This document shows, piece by piece, positions 1 to 7,812 of a stretch of DNA of 39,381 nucleotides (position 1 is its first letter; each line of letters starts with the position of its first letter). The notes under the pieces are model-generated. The model made no database searches, had not been told where the DNA came from, and saw only the letters and a program-made list of their open reading frames with translations. Source of the DNA: Planctomycetota bacterium (GTDB taxonomy: Bacteria > Planctomycetota > MHYJ01 > JACPRB01). The stretch is taken from the NCBI GenBank assembly GCA_035574235.1, contig DATLZA010000061.1, positions 1 through 39,381 on the forward strand. The letters run 5' to 3'. Both the position numbers and the translations under genes were made by a program.

Positions 1-243
1 GCTTTCGGCTTCCCGCCGCAGGCGCTCGTATTCCTCGATCCACTCGGGAGCCGTGACGACGAGTCCCTTGAGCTCCGGGAAGCGCCGCTCCAGCTCGCGC
101 ACGTCCAGGGGATGGCCCGTCGGGAACCCGAAGCTCATCGCCTTGAGGTAGTCGCTCGTGCGGGTGAGAAGCCGGTGGTTGGGAGGGGTTCCGCAGCCCG
201 AAAGGGCGGCCGCCAAAGCCGTCGCCAGGATCGTGGGGCGCAT
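1..243 (-). CDS. putative lipoprotein, N-terminal part (cut by window edge)
   Basis: Only the first 81 codons are inside the window; the gene runs off the left edge. The start ATG (complement of 241-243) is preceded by an AAGGAG ribosome-binding site about 7 bases upstream. The protein opens with a short signal peptide ending in a lipobox L14-S15-G16-C17, so it should be lipidated on C17 and anchored in a membrane. The visible mature part is hydrophilic, with a charged end (EWIEEYERLRREAES), and shows no family motif I recognise. It is divergent from the DUF1549/DUF1553 gene, and the 167-base spacer between them holds a hairpin described separately. Being a lipoprotein is well supported; its function is unknown. 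Confidence 0.75.
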   Translation of the reverse strand, partial: MRPTILATALAAALSGCGTPPNHRLLTRTSDYLKAMSFGFPTGHPLDVRELERRFPELKGLVVTAPEWIEEYERLRREAES

Positions 244-366
244 GGACGCTCCTTGCCTCACCAGGATATATCGACCCGCTTCGCGCCGGGGTTGAGGGGA
301 TCCGGCGGGCGGGAAAAGGTGCGATTCGCGCATCTTCCGGACCCCCGGGAGGGTAATTTCAATGGG

Positions 367-392
367 GACGGGCCGCGCCCCGTCTCTTTTTT
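367..392 (+). terminator. terminator-like hairpin with T-run in the leader of the 411 gene
   Basis: A GACGGG / CCCGTC stem (367-372 with 379-384) and a short GC loop are followed by TCTTTTTT. On the plus strand this has the form of a rho-independent terminator. It ends only 18 bases before the ATG at 411, and no plus-strand gene precedes it in the window. It may therefore act on the leader of the downstream gene (attenuation) or stop antisense or upstream read-through. The stem is only 6 bp. Confidence 0.4.
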
Positions 393-410
393 CCGTCGGA
401 GGCAAGCAGG

Positions 411-3400
411 ATGACCGGGGCGACCCTCTCGAAATTCGCGGCGGCGGCGGTGTTTCTTCTCGGGACGGCGCCGGCGCAGGAAAGAAGCCATGTTCCCCCT
501 GCCGGTCGCGTCGAATTCAACCGCGACATCCGTCCGATCCTCTCGGACATGTGTTTCCGGTGCCACGGGCCGGACAAGGGGTCCAATGCTTCGGGCCTCA
601 GGCTGGATACCCGCGAAGGGCTCTTCGGCGAGCGGCCGGGAGGAGGCCGCGCGGTCGTCCCCGGCAAGCCCGCCGAAAGCGAGCTCTGGAAGCGCATCTC
701 TTCGCGCGACCGCGACGTGGTCATGCCCCCGCCGGACGTGCCCAAAAAGCTCTCGCGCGGCCAGATCGCGCTTCTGAAGCGATGGATCGAGGAAGGGGCG
801 CCCTGGGAGGGACACTGGGCGTACCTGCCGCCGCGGCGGCCGCCGGTTCCCAAGGTCCGGGACGCCTCCTCCGTCCGGAACGCCATCGACGCGTTCATCC
901 TGGCGCGCCTCGAGCGGGAAGGACTCGCGCCCTCGCCGGAAGCCGACCGCGTCACGCTCCTCCGCCGGCTGAGCTTCGACCTCGTCGGGCTGCCGCCGGA
1001 GATCGAGGAGGTGGACGCCTTCCGGGCGGACCGTTCCGAGGACGCGTACGAGAAGCAGGTGGAGCGGCTTCTGGCGAGTCCTCACTACGGCGAGCGCATG
1101 GCGATCTTCTGGCTGGACATCGTCCGCTACGGCAACAGCCGCGGATACCACAGCGACAACCCCCGCCGCGTGGATCCCTACCGGGATTACGTGATCCAGG
1201 CCTTCAACGAGAACATGCCGTTCGACCGGTTCACGGTCGAGCAGCTCGCCGGGGATCTGCTTCCGGAGCCGGCGCTGCGCCAGCGGGTGGCGTCCTGCTT
1301 CAACAAACTCAATCTGACGACCGAGGAGGGCGGCGCCCAGGCCAAGGAATACGAGCACAAGACCAACGCCGACCGCGTCCGCGCCCTCGGCACCGTGTGG
1401 CTCGGGGCCACCCTGGGCTGCGCCGAGTGCCACGACCATAAGTTCGATCCCTTCACCATGAGGGACTTCTACAGCCTGGCCGCCTTCTTCGCGGACATCC
1501 GCGAGGCTCCCATCGGGGACCGGGACGAGGGAATTCTCGTGCCTTCCTCCGAGGAGGAGGCCGAACTGCGCCGCCTGGACGAGGAGATCGCCCGGGCGCG
1601 CCGGGCGCTCGAAACGGTCACTCCGGAGATCGCCGCCGCCCAGGAGGCTTGGGAGAAATCCGCGGGAGCCGCGGATCCGTGGACGGTGCTGCGCCCCTCT
1701 TCTCTGCGCGCGTCCGGCAAGGCGACGCTGACGCTTCGCGAGGACGGGTCCGTGGCCGCCGGCGGCGAGAATCCGGATCGCGATACCTACACCGTGGAGG
1801 TGGAGGTGCCGTTCGAAGGAGCGACGGGCCTGCGGCTGGAAGCTCTGGCCGATCCCTCCCTTCCGGCCTCGGGTCCCGGGCGCGCGGACAACGGCAACTT
1901 CGTCCTGACGCGCTTCTCGGTCCGGGCGGGAGGCAAGGAGATCCCGCTCCGGGAGGCCTCCGCCACGCACGCCCAGGAGGGTTACCCGGTGGCCGGCGCC
2001 CTCGACAAGAAGGCGGGGAGCGGGTGGGCGATCCTTCCGCACGCCGGGCGAAATCACGCGGCGGCGTTCGAATTCAAGGAACCGTTGCCGGCCGGAGTGA
2101 AAAAGCTCACCGTGACGCTCGAATACGCCTCTCCGTTCGCCCGGCACGCGATCGGGCGTTTCCGGCTTTCGGCCACGGCGATCCGTCATCCCGCCCGGGC
2201 GGGATTGCTTCCGGATGCGGTGAAGGCGGCGCTGGCGGTTCCGGCGGCGGCGCGTACCCCCGAACAGAAGGCGCGGGTCGCGGCCCACTACCGCGCGATC
2301 GCCCCCGAGCTGGAGCCGCTTCGCGCGGAGCTGGCGCGGGCGGAGAAGGCCCGCGCGGATTTCGTGAAGAAAATCCCCACGTGTCTCGTGTCCGAGGCCG
2401 CGCCTCCGCGCACGGTCCGGATCCGCCCCCGGGGCAACTGGATGGACGATTCCGGCGAGATCGTGCTTCCGGCGACCCCGAAGTTCCTGCCCCCGCTCGG
2501 CGTCGAGGGCCGCCGGGCCACGCGGCTGGACCTGGCGCGGTGGCTGGTGGCGCCGGAGAATCCCCTCACGGCCCGGGTGTTCGTCAACCGGCTGTGGCGG
2601 CTTTTCTTCGGGATGGGGCTTTCGCGTTCGCTCGACGATCTGGGGGCGCAGAGCGAGTGGCCGGTCCACCCGGAGCTTCTGGACTGGCTGGCGGTGGAGT
2701 TCATGGAAAGCGGCTGGGACGTCAAGCACCTGGTGCGGCTCATAGTCACGTCGCGGACGTACCGGCAGACCTCGGTGCCGAGGCCGGAGCTCAAGGAGCG
2801 GGATCCGTTCAATCGCCTTCTGGCGCGCCAGTCGCGCTGGCGGCTGGACGCGGAGCTGGTGCGGGACAACGCGCTGGCGGTGAGCGGGCTCCTGGTGCGC
2901 CGGATCGGCGGCCCGAGCGTCTTCCCCTATCAGCCCAAGGGGTACTGGGCGTTCCTGAATTTCCCCGCCCGGGAATGGCCGACGTCCACGGGGGCGGATC
3001 TCTGGCGCCGGGGGGTGTACACCTGGTGGCAGCGGACGTTCCCGCATCCGAGCCTGGTGGCGTTCGACGCCCCGCAGCGCGAGGAGTGCTGCGCGGAGCG
3101 GCCGCGCTCGAACATTCCGCAGCAGGCGCTGGCGCTGCTCAATGATCCGACGTACGTGGAAGCGGCGCGGGCGTTTGCGGAACGGATCCTGCGGCGGGGG
3201 GGCTCGGGGGACGAGGATCGCCTGGCCTGGGCGTTCCGGTGCGCGCTTTCGCGCCCGCCCGCGTCCCGGGAGCTCGAAATTATGGCGGGGCTTCTGCGGA
3301 AGCATCGGGCCGAGTACGCGGCGGATCCGAAGGCGGCCGAGAGCCTCATCCGCGCCGGCGCGTCGCCCGTCCCGCGGGATCTTCCGGCGCCGGAGCTGGC

Positions 3401-3461
3401 GGCCTGGACGTCGGTGGCGCGCGCGCTTCTCAACCTGCATGAGACGATTACGAGGAATTAG
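411..3461 (+). CDS. planctomycete cytochrome-like DUF1549/DUF1553 protein
   Basis: A 1016-aa exported protein. An N-terminal hydrophobic signal (about residues 5-23, ending near APAQ) is followed by a cytochrome-like domain with a heme-binding motif C48-F-R-C51-H52. Next is a DUF1549 region carrying the family phrase PFDRFTVEQLAGDLLP and a second CxxCH (C337-A-E-C340-H341). A central beta-rich insert (about 420-600) follows, then a C-terminal DUF1553 region (FVNRLWRLFFGMGL, GWDVKHLVRLIVTSRTYRQT). This architecture is typical of very numerous Planctomycetota/Verrucomicrobiota proteins whose biochemical role is largely unknown; a role in periplasmic polymer degradation or redox chemistry has been proposed. 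The start is chosen for the signal peptide and a GGAGG about 9 bases upstream. It is translationally close to the DUF1501 gene, with only 3 bases between stop and start. Confidence 0.93.
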   Translation: MTGATLSKFAAAAVFLLGTAPAQERSHVPPAGRVEFNRDIRPILSDMCFRCHGPDKGSNASGLRLDTREGLFGERPGGGRAVVPGKPAESELWKRISSRDRDVVMPPPDVPKKLSRGQIALLKRWIEEGAPWEGHWAYLPPRRPPVPKVRDASSVRNAIDAFILARLEREGLAPSPEADRVTLLRRLSFDLVGLPPEIEEVDAFRADRSEDAYEKQVERLLASPHYGERMAIFWLDIVRYGNSRGYHSDNPRRVDPYRDYVIQAFNENMPFDRFTVEQLAGDLLPEPALRQRVASCFNKLNLTTEEGGAQAKEYEHKTNADRVRALGTVWLGATLGCAECHDHKFDPFTMRDFYSLAAFFADIREAPIGDRDEGILVPSSEEEAELRRLDEEIARARRALETVTPEIAAAQEAWEKSAGAADPWTVLRPSSLRASGKATLTLREDGSVAAGGENPDRDTYTVEVEVPFEGATGLRLEALADPSLPASGPGRADNGNFVLTRFSVRAGGKEIPLREASATHAQEGYPVAGALDKKAGSGWAILPHAGRNHAAAFEFKEPLPAGVKKLTVTLEYASPFARHAIGRFRLSATAIRHPARAGLLPDAVKAALAVPAAARTPEQKARVAAHYRAIAPELEPLRAELARAEKARADFVKKIPTCLVSEAAPPRTVRIRPRGNWMDDSGEIVLPATPKFLPPLGVEGRRATRLDLARWLVAPENPLTARVFVNRLWRLFFGMGLSRSLDDLGAQSEWPVHPELLDWLAVEFMESGWDVKHLVRLIVTSRTYRQTSVPRPELKERDPFNRLLARQSRWRLDAELVRDNALAVSGLLVRRIGGPSVFPYQPKGYWAFLNFPAREWPTSTGADLWRRGVYTWWQRTFPHPSLVAFDAPQREECCAERPRSNIPQQALALLNDPTYVEAARAFAERILRRGGSGDEDRLAWAFRCALSRPPASRELEIMAGLLRKHRAEYAADPKAAESLIRAGASPVPRDLPAPELAAWTSVARALLNLHETITRN

Positions 3462-3464
3462 CTC

Positions 3465-4886
3465 ATGAAGCTCGACGAGCGGACCGCGTTTTCGCGGAGG
3501 GCGTTCCTGGGGCGCGCCACGAGCCTCGGGGCGGTGGCGCTGGCCGCGCTCGGGCGGCCGGGGCTTCTCGGGGCCGGCGAAGGGACCGACGCGCGCGGAA
3601 GGGGCGCGGTGTTCCCGTATCATGTTCCGCCCCGGGCCAAGCGGGTCATCTGGCTCTATCAGTCGGGCGGGCCTTCGCACCTGGAAACCTTCGACTACAA
3701 GCCGAAGCTCGCGGAGCTGCACGGGCAGCCGTTTCCGGAATCGATCACGAAAGGGCAGCCGATCGCCCAGCTGCAGGGCGCGAAACTCACCTGCTTCGCC
3801 CCGCAGTGGGGGTTCAAGAGATACGGCCGCTCCGGCCAGCTCATGACGGAGCTTTTCCCGCACCTTGGGGAGGTGGCCGACGATCTCTGCATCATCCGTT
3901 CGATGGTCACCGAGCAGATCAACCACGATCCCGCTCACACGTTCATGAACACGGGGACGTCGATTTCCGGGCGGCCGAGCATGGGATCGTGGCTCTGGTA
4001 CGGCCTGGGGACCGAAAGCGAGAACCTGCCCGGGTTCGTCGTTCTGACGTCCTTCAAGGGGCGCAGCCCCCAGCCGATCGCCACGCGTCACTGGTCGAGC
4101 GGGTTTCTTCCCAGCCGGTACCAGGGGGTTCACTTCCGCTCGCAGGGCGAGCCGGTGCTGTACCTCGGGCGTCCCGACGGCGTCACGCGCGAGCGCCAGC
4201 GGGACGTGGTGGACGCCGTGCGGGGGCTCAACGAGCTTCACGACGCGGTCGTGGACGACCCGGAGATCGCCACGCGGATCGGCCAGTACGAGATGGCCTT
4301 CCGGATGCAGACGAGCGTGCCGGAGCTCATGGACTTCTCGGACGAGCCGCCCGAGATTCTGAAGATGTACGGGACGCAGGGGGCCGACGGCACGTACGCC
4401 GCCAACTGCCTGCTGGCGCGGCGCCTGGCCGAGCGGGGCGTGCGCTTCATCCAGGTGTACAACCGCGACTGGGATTACCACGACGGGATCCGCGACGGCA
4501 TGAAGCTCAAGTGCGAGGAGGCGGACCGTCCCACGGCGGCGCTCCTGCGCGACCTCAAGCAGCGCGGGATGCTGGACGAGACGATCGTGGTGTTCGGCGG
4601 GGAGTTCGGCCGGACGCCGATGGCGCAGGGGAACGGCCGCGACCATCACATCAAGGGATTCTCGATGTTCGTGGCCGGCGGGGGCTTCAAGGGCGGGATG
4701 AGCCTCGGCGCCACGGACGAATTCGGGTACTACGCCGTCGAGGACGTCGTGCACGTGCACGACCTTCACGCCACGATGCTGCATCTCCTCGGCGTGGACC
4801 ACACGCGCCTGACCTACAAGTTCCAGGGGCGCGATTTCCGGCTGACGGACGTTCACGGCAGGATCGTCCGGAAGATTCTCGCCTGA
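3465..4886 (+). CDS. DUF1501 family protein with Tat signal
   Basis: 473 aa. The N-terminus carries a twin-arginine motif (S10-R11-R12-A13-F14-L15) followed by a hydrophobic stretch and an Ala-rich cleavage region, so it should be exported folded by the Tat system. The body matches the DUF1501 family, related to alkaline-phosphatase/sulfatase-like hydrolases; the C-terminal third has the family phrase VVVFGGEFGRTPMAQG followed by GRDHH. The gene starts 3 bases after the DUF1549/DUF1553 stop, with AGGA overlapping that stop, so the two are co-transcribed and probably translationally coupled. This adjacency is the usual one for the two families and suggests they work together in the periplasm, but the substrate is unknown. 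No truncation or missing region is seen. Confidence 0.93.
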   Translation: MKLDERTAFSRRAFLGRATSLGAVALAALGRPGLLGAGEGTDARGRGAVFPYHVPPRAKRVIWLYQSGGPSHLETFDYKPKLAELHGQPFPESITKGQPIAQLQGAKLTCFAPQWGFKRYGRSGQLMTELFPHLGEVADDLCIIRSMVTEQINHDPAHTFMNTGTSISGRPSMGSWLWYGLGTESENLPGFVVLTSFKGRSPQPIATRHWSSGFLPSRYQGVHFRSQGEPVLYLGRPDGVTRERQRDVVDAVRGLNELHDAVVDDPEIATRIGQYEMAFRMQTSVPELMDFSDEPPEILKMYGTQGADGTYAANCLLARRLAERGVRFIQVYNRDWDYHDGIRDGMKLKCEEADRPTAALLRDLKQRGMLDETIVVFGGEFGRTPMAQGNGRDHHIKGFSMFVAGGGFKGGMSLGATDEFGYYAVEDVVHVHDLHATMLHLLGVDHTRLTYKFQGRDFRLTDVHGRIVRKILA

Positions 4887-4901
4887 GGCCGGGATCCGGG
4901 T

Positions 4902-4907
4902 TAGAAT
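4902..4907 (+). promoter_or_regulatory. possible -10 element (TAGAAT) of the peptide gene
   Basis: TAGAAT lies 7 bases before the GTG start of the 51-aa peptide gene, in the 28-base gap after the DUF1501 stop. The surrounding bases resemble the element before the gene at 10337 (TAGAATT, then a G-rich spacer, then GTG). No convincing -35 hexamer is seen at the right distance, so this is tentative. Confidence 0.35.
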
Positions 4908-4914
4908 TAGGCGG

Positions 4915-5070
4915 GTGGAGAAGAAAGAGAAGACCCGGAAGCCCTACGCGCCTCCCCGCATCCGCACGGAGAGGGTCTACGAGCGGCGGAGCCTGGCCTG
5001 TGGAAAGGTGCAACCGCCGTTCGGCCAGCGCCCTCCGGCCTCCTGCATCGGCAACTTCCGCAATTCCTGA
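4915..5070 (+). CDS. candidate RiPP precursor peptide (51 aa, two Cys)
   Basis: A small frame from GTG (4915) to TGA (5068-5070) encodes 51 residues. The N-terminal half is highly charged (KKEKTRK) and contains Y11-A-P-P14-R-I16, a match to the YxxPx[L/I] leader motif bound by PqqD-like recognition elements in lasso peptide precursors. The C-terminal half is less charged and holds the only cysteines, C29 (in SLACGKVQPPFG) and C44 (in PPASCIGNFRNS), with a Pro/Gly/Gln-rich spacer. It lies 5 bases before a PqqD-like gene, which overlaps a radical SAM/SPASM gene. This order of small Cys peptide, recognition protein and radical SAM enzyme is what one expects of a RiPP locus. A likely leader/core boundary is around residues 26-28, but no GG or other protease site is clear. 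The missing protease and transporter and the weak ribosome-binding site leave room for doubt. Confidence 0.65.
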   Translation: MEKKEKTRKPYAPPRIRTERVYERRSLACGKVQPPFGQRPPASCIGNFRNS

Positions 5071-5075
5071 AGCTC

Positions 5076-5339
5076 ATGCACAAGCTGCGCCGCGATTCCC
5101 GCTGGCCGTTCCAGGAGATCGAGGGACAGGTGGTGGTTCTCGTTCCCCCGCGGCGGGAGGTGCACCAGCTCGACGAGGTGGGGACTTTCGTCTGGAAGTG
5201 CCTGGAGGCCGAGCGCACGCTCGAGGAGATCGTGGCCGCCGTGTGCGGGGAATTCGACGTGGAGGAGGAACGGGCCCGCCGGGACGTCGCGGAGTTCCTG
5301 GCGTCCCTGGAAGAAAAGGGCCTCCTCGTCCGGGCATGA
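5076..5339 (+). CDS. PqqD-like peptide-binding (RRE) protein
   Basis: An 87-aa protein of the PqqD superfamily. Its length and pattern fit the fold: a beta-hairpin N-terminal part (EGQVVVLVPPRREVHQLDEVG), then W/C residues and a helical region (TLEEIVAAVCGEF, RRDVAEFLASLEEKGLL). The segment HQLDEVGTFVWKCLE corresponds to the conserved PqqD segment usually written LNETGxxIW. Family members bind a RiPP leader peptide and present it to a modifying enzyme, usually a radical SAM protein. The ATG at 5076 follows the peptide stop by 5 bases, and its stop overlaps the next start as ATGA (5336-5339), so stoichiometric co-expression is expected. It probably binds the peptide encoded at 4915-5070. Because it is a stand-alone domain, other clients are possible. 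Confidence 0.85.
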   Translation: MHKLRRDSRWPFQEIEGQVVVLVPPRREVHQLDEVGTFVWKCLEAERTLEEIVAAVCGEFDVEEERARRDVAEFLASLEEKGLLVRA

Positions 5340-6406
5340 GCGCGCCGGAGTGCGGAGTTCTCGGGCCGCTCCAGGAGCGCGCCTACGAGGCGTGCATTCC
5401 CCTCGGCGTCAGCCTGGAGATCACCCTGCGCTGCAACATCCGCTGCACGCACTGCTACAACTTCGATCGCGGGGTCGCGCGGTCGGCTCCGGCTCCGGAG
5501 CTCGGGATGGAGGAGCTTCGGACGCTCCTGGACGATCTGCGGCGGGCGGGGACGCTTTTTCTGGCGCTGACGGGCGGGGAGGCGCTCGTTCATCCGCGCT
5601 TCTGGGAGATCCTGGACGAGGCGGCGGCGCGGGCGTTCGCCGTCCAGCTTCTGTCCAACGGGACGCTGCTTTCGGAGCGCGTGTGCGACCGTCTGGCGGC
5701 CTACCCGAATTTCTGGGGGGCGAGCCTCAGCCTCTACGGAGCGCGGCCGGCCACGCACGACGCGATTACCCGTTCCCGGGGCTCGCTCGAGCGGACCTGG
5801 GCGGGGGCCGAGCGGTTGCGCGCGCGGGGAGCGGCGGTGTCGCTCAAGTTCATTCTCATGAAGGGGAACGCGGCCGAAACCGCGGAGGTCCTCGAACGGG
5901 CCGCCGCGCGGGGGTTTGCGTGCGACGTGGACGCCACGATCACGGGCCGCTACGACGGGACGCGGGGGAGTCTTTCGGACCGGGTGGACCTGGAGACGCT
6001 GCGGGAGCTTTACGCGGGTCCCCTGCGTTCCCGGGTCGGGGGACGCCGGGCGGTGGGCTCGGACGACGACTTCCGGTGCAATTGCGCGCGGGGGAACGCC
6101 GCGGTTTCGGCTTCGGGGGAGGTGTATCCGTGCATCGCGGCGCCGGTTCCCGCCGGGAACATCCGGGAGCGGTCGTTTCTGGAGATCTGGAAGGAGTCGC
6201 CCGTCTTCCGGTGGATCCGGGGACTGCGGACGCGGGACTTCCAGGCCTGCGCGCCGTGCGCGCTCAAGGAGTGGTGCCGCCGGAGTCCGGGTCCGGCGTA
6301 TCTTCTGCACGGGGACTACACGGGAGTGGATCCCTGGACGTGCGGGGAGGCGGCGATTCTGAAGGAGCTGGAGGAAGCGGACGCCGGACGTCGGGCGCCG
6401 CGGTAG
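5336..6406 (+). CDS. radical SAM/SPASM peptide-modifying enzyme (candidate)
   Basis: 356 aa. The radical SAM core has C33-N-I-R-C37-T-H-C40 (CxxxCxxC, 4Fe-4S and SAM binding) and the glycine-rich TGGE motif. The C-terminal SPASM-like region has C248, C250, C266 in a C-x10-G-x4-C spacing, then C305-x2-C308-x5-C314 and a final C336. The Cys normally expected four residues after C314 is replaced (CRRSP), so one auxiliary-cluster ligand differs from the textbook SPASM pattern. SPASM enzymes typically install C-C, thioether or similar links on ribosomal peptides. The ATG overlaps the PqqD stop and a 51-aa Cys peptide lies just upstream, so that peptide is the obvious substrate, by inference. The reaction cannot be told from sequence: thioether, C-C crosslink or epimerisation are all possible. 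Sulfatase-maturase-type activity is less likely, as no sulfatase is nearby. Confidence 0.88.
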   Translation: MSAPECGVLGPLQERAYEACIPLGVSLEITLRCNIRCTHCYNFDRGVARSAPAPELGMEELRTLLDDLRRAGTLFLALTGGEALVHPRFWEILDEAAARAFAVQLLSNGTLLSERVCDRLAAYPNFWGASLSLYGARPATHDAITRSRGSLERTWAGAERLRARGAAVSLKFILMKGNAAETAEVLERAAARGFACDVDATITGRYDGTRGSLSDRVDLETLRELYAGPLRSRVGGRRAVGSDDDFRCNCARGNAAVSASGEVYPCIAAPVPAGNIRERSFLEIWKESPVFRWIRGLRTRDFQACAPCALKEWCRRSPGPAYLLHGDYTGVDPWTCGEAAILKELEEADAGRRAPR

Positions 6407-6423
6407 GTTCGGGACAGGGGACC

Positions 6424-7812
6424 ATGGCTTCGCTTTCGCTGCTTGTGGTGGACGACGATCCGGCCCACCGGCGGATCTTCACGGACCTCGTGGCGGCGCG
6501 CGAGGAGGTGGAGGTCTTCGAGGCGGCCGACGCCGAGGAGGCGCTGCGGCTTCTGCGGATGCGCGCGTTCGACGTGGCCTTCGTGGACGTCATGATGCCC
6601 CGGGTCGGGGGGATGGATCTCCTGGAACGCCTGAGAAAGGAACGTCCGGGCATGGAGGTCGTCATGGTGACGGCCTACGGGACGATCGAAGGGGCGGTTC
6701 AGGCGATGAAGCTGGGGGCGTCGGACTATCTGCCCAAGCCCTTCAAGCTCGACCAGGTGTCGCTCATCCTGGAGCGCCTCCGGAAGGTGCATCGGCTGCG
6801 CTCCGAGAACGAGCGGCTGCGGCAGGAGCTGCAGGAGCGCTATGCGGCGCGGAACCTCATCGGACTGACGCCGGCGATGGAGCGGTGCAACGAGCTCATC
6901 GACCGCGTGCGGCGGGAGGACTGCACGGTTCTCATTCTCGGCGAAAGCGGCACCGGCAAGGAACTCATCGCGCGGGCGATCCACTACGACGGTCCGCGGC
7001 GGGACCGTCTCTTCGTGCCGATCGACTGCGGCGCGATCCAGCCGGCGCTCCTGGAGAGCGAGCTTTTCGGGCACGAGAAAGGGGCCTTCACGGGGGCGCA
7101 CGCGCGCAAGACCGGGCTTTTCGAAATCGCCCACGGGGGCACGGTTTTCCTCGACGAGGTGGGGGAGATTCCCCTGGAGCTTCAGGCGGCGCTTCTGCGG
7201 GTGCTCCAGGAGCGCAAGATCCGTCCGGTCGGAGCCACGGAGTACCGGGACGTGGACGTGCGGATCGTGGCGGCGACGAACCGCCCGCTGGAGCGCCTGG
7301 TGGCGGAAGGGAAGTTCCGGCAGGATCTCTATTACCGCCTGAACGTCGTCGCCATCCGCGTGCCGCCGCTGCGGGAGCGCAAGGACGACATTCCCCTTCT
7401 CGTCGAGCATTTCCTCCGGCGGTACGAGACGAGGGGCGCGCGCAAGGTGTCCGGGATCTCGCGCGAGGCGCTTCATCTCCTGCAGCGCTACGACTGGCCG
7501 GGGAACGTCCGCGAGCTGGAGCACGCGGTGGAGCGGGCCTGCACGCTGGGGAAGACGGAGCGGATCGAGGTCGAGGATCTTCCGCCGAGCCTCCTGGAGG
7601 CGGTGCGGGCCAAGAGCGAGCCGCCGCCGGGAGGGGGGCAGTCCATCGAGGAAATGGAGGTCGCCGCGATCCGGCGGCTCCTGGCGGAATGCGAGGGGGA
7701 CACCGCCCGCGTGGCCCAGATTCTCAAGATCGACCGAAGCACCCTCTACCGGAAGATCAAGAGGTACGGCCTTCCGCTTCCCCGGTCGCGGGGGGAGCAT
7801 CATCGGGCGTAG
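6424..7812 (+). CDS. NtrC-family sigma-54-dependent response regulator
   Basis: 462 aa in three domains. The receiver (1-120) has the acidic cluster D10-D11-D12, phosphoacceptor D55, T in VTAYG and K in LPKPF. The AAA+ domain (about 145-380) has Walker A GESGTGKE from G173, the sigma-54 contact loop G220-A-F-T-G-A225 and Walker [12 protein letters not shown]. The Fis-type helix-turn-helix is at about 425-455 ([22 protein letters not shown]). It should bind enhancer sites and use ATP to open promoters held by sigma-54 RNA polymerase. It starts 17 bases after the radical SAM gene, with GGGG before the ATG, so it is probably in the same operon. No partner histidine kinase is in the window. A strong sigma-54 promoter lies 1.2 kb downstream at 9014-9029. 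Its last 56 bases overlap tail-to-tail with the SPL-like gene. Confidence 0.95.
   Translation: MASLSLLVVDDDPAHRRIFTDLVAAREEVEVFEAADAEEALRLLRMRAFDVAFVDVMMPRVGGMDLLERLRKERPGMEVVMVTAYGTIEGAVQAMKLGASDYLPKPFKLDQVSLILERLRKVHRLRSENERLRQELQERYAARNLIGLTPAMERCNELIDRVRREDCTVLILGESGTGKELIARAIHYDGPRRDRLFVPIDCGAIQPALLESELFGHEKGAFTGAHARKTGLFEIAHGGTVFLDEVGEIPLELQAALLRVLQERKIRPVGATEYRDVDVRIVAATNRPLERLVAEGKFRQDLYYRLNVVAIRVPPLRERKDDIPLLVEHFLRRYETRGARKVSGISREALHLLQRYDWPGNVRELEHAVERACTLGKTERIEVEDLPPSLLEAVRAKSEPPPGGGQSIEEMEVAAIRRLLAECEGDTARVAQILKIDRSTLYRKIKRYGLPLPRSRGEHHRA

Noticed and set aside
258-4856. A 1532-codon open frame on the minus strand across the DUF1549/DUF1553 and DUF1501 genes
   Set aside because: It is the antisense shadow of two well-recognised genes in very GC-rich DNA. 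Its translation is Arg/Pro/Gly/His-rich without domains, and no ribosome-binding site is seen.
4915-6406. Lasso peptide cluster
   Set aside because: The leader motif fits, but no asparagine-synthetase-like cyclase or transglutaminase-like protease is present, and the modifying enzyme is a radical SAM protein.
4915-6406. PQQ or mycofactocin biosynthesis
   Set aside because: The peptide lacks the Glu-Tyr pair of PqqA and the Val-Tyr end of MftA, and no pqqB/C or mft partner genes are present.
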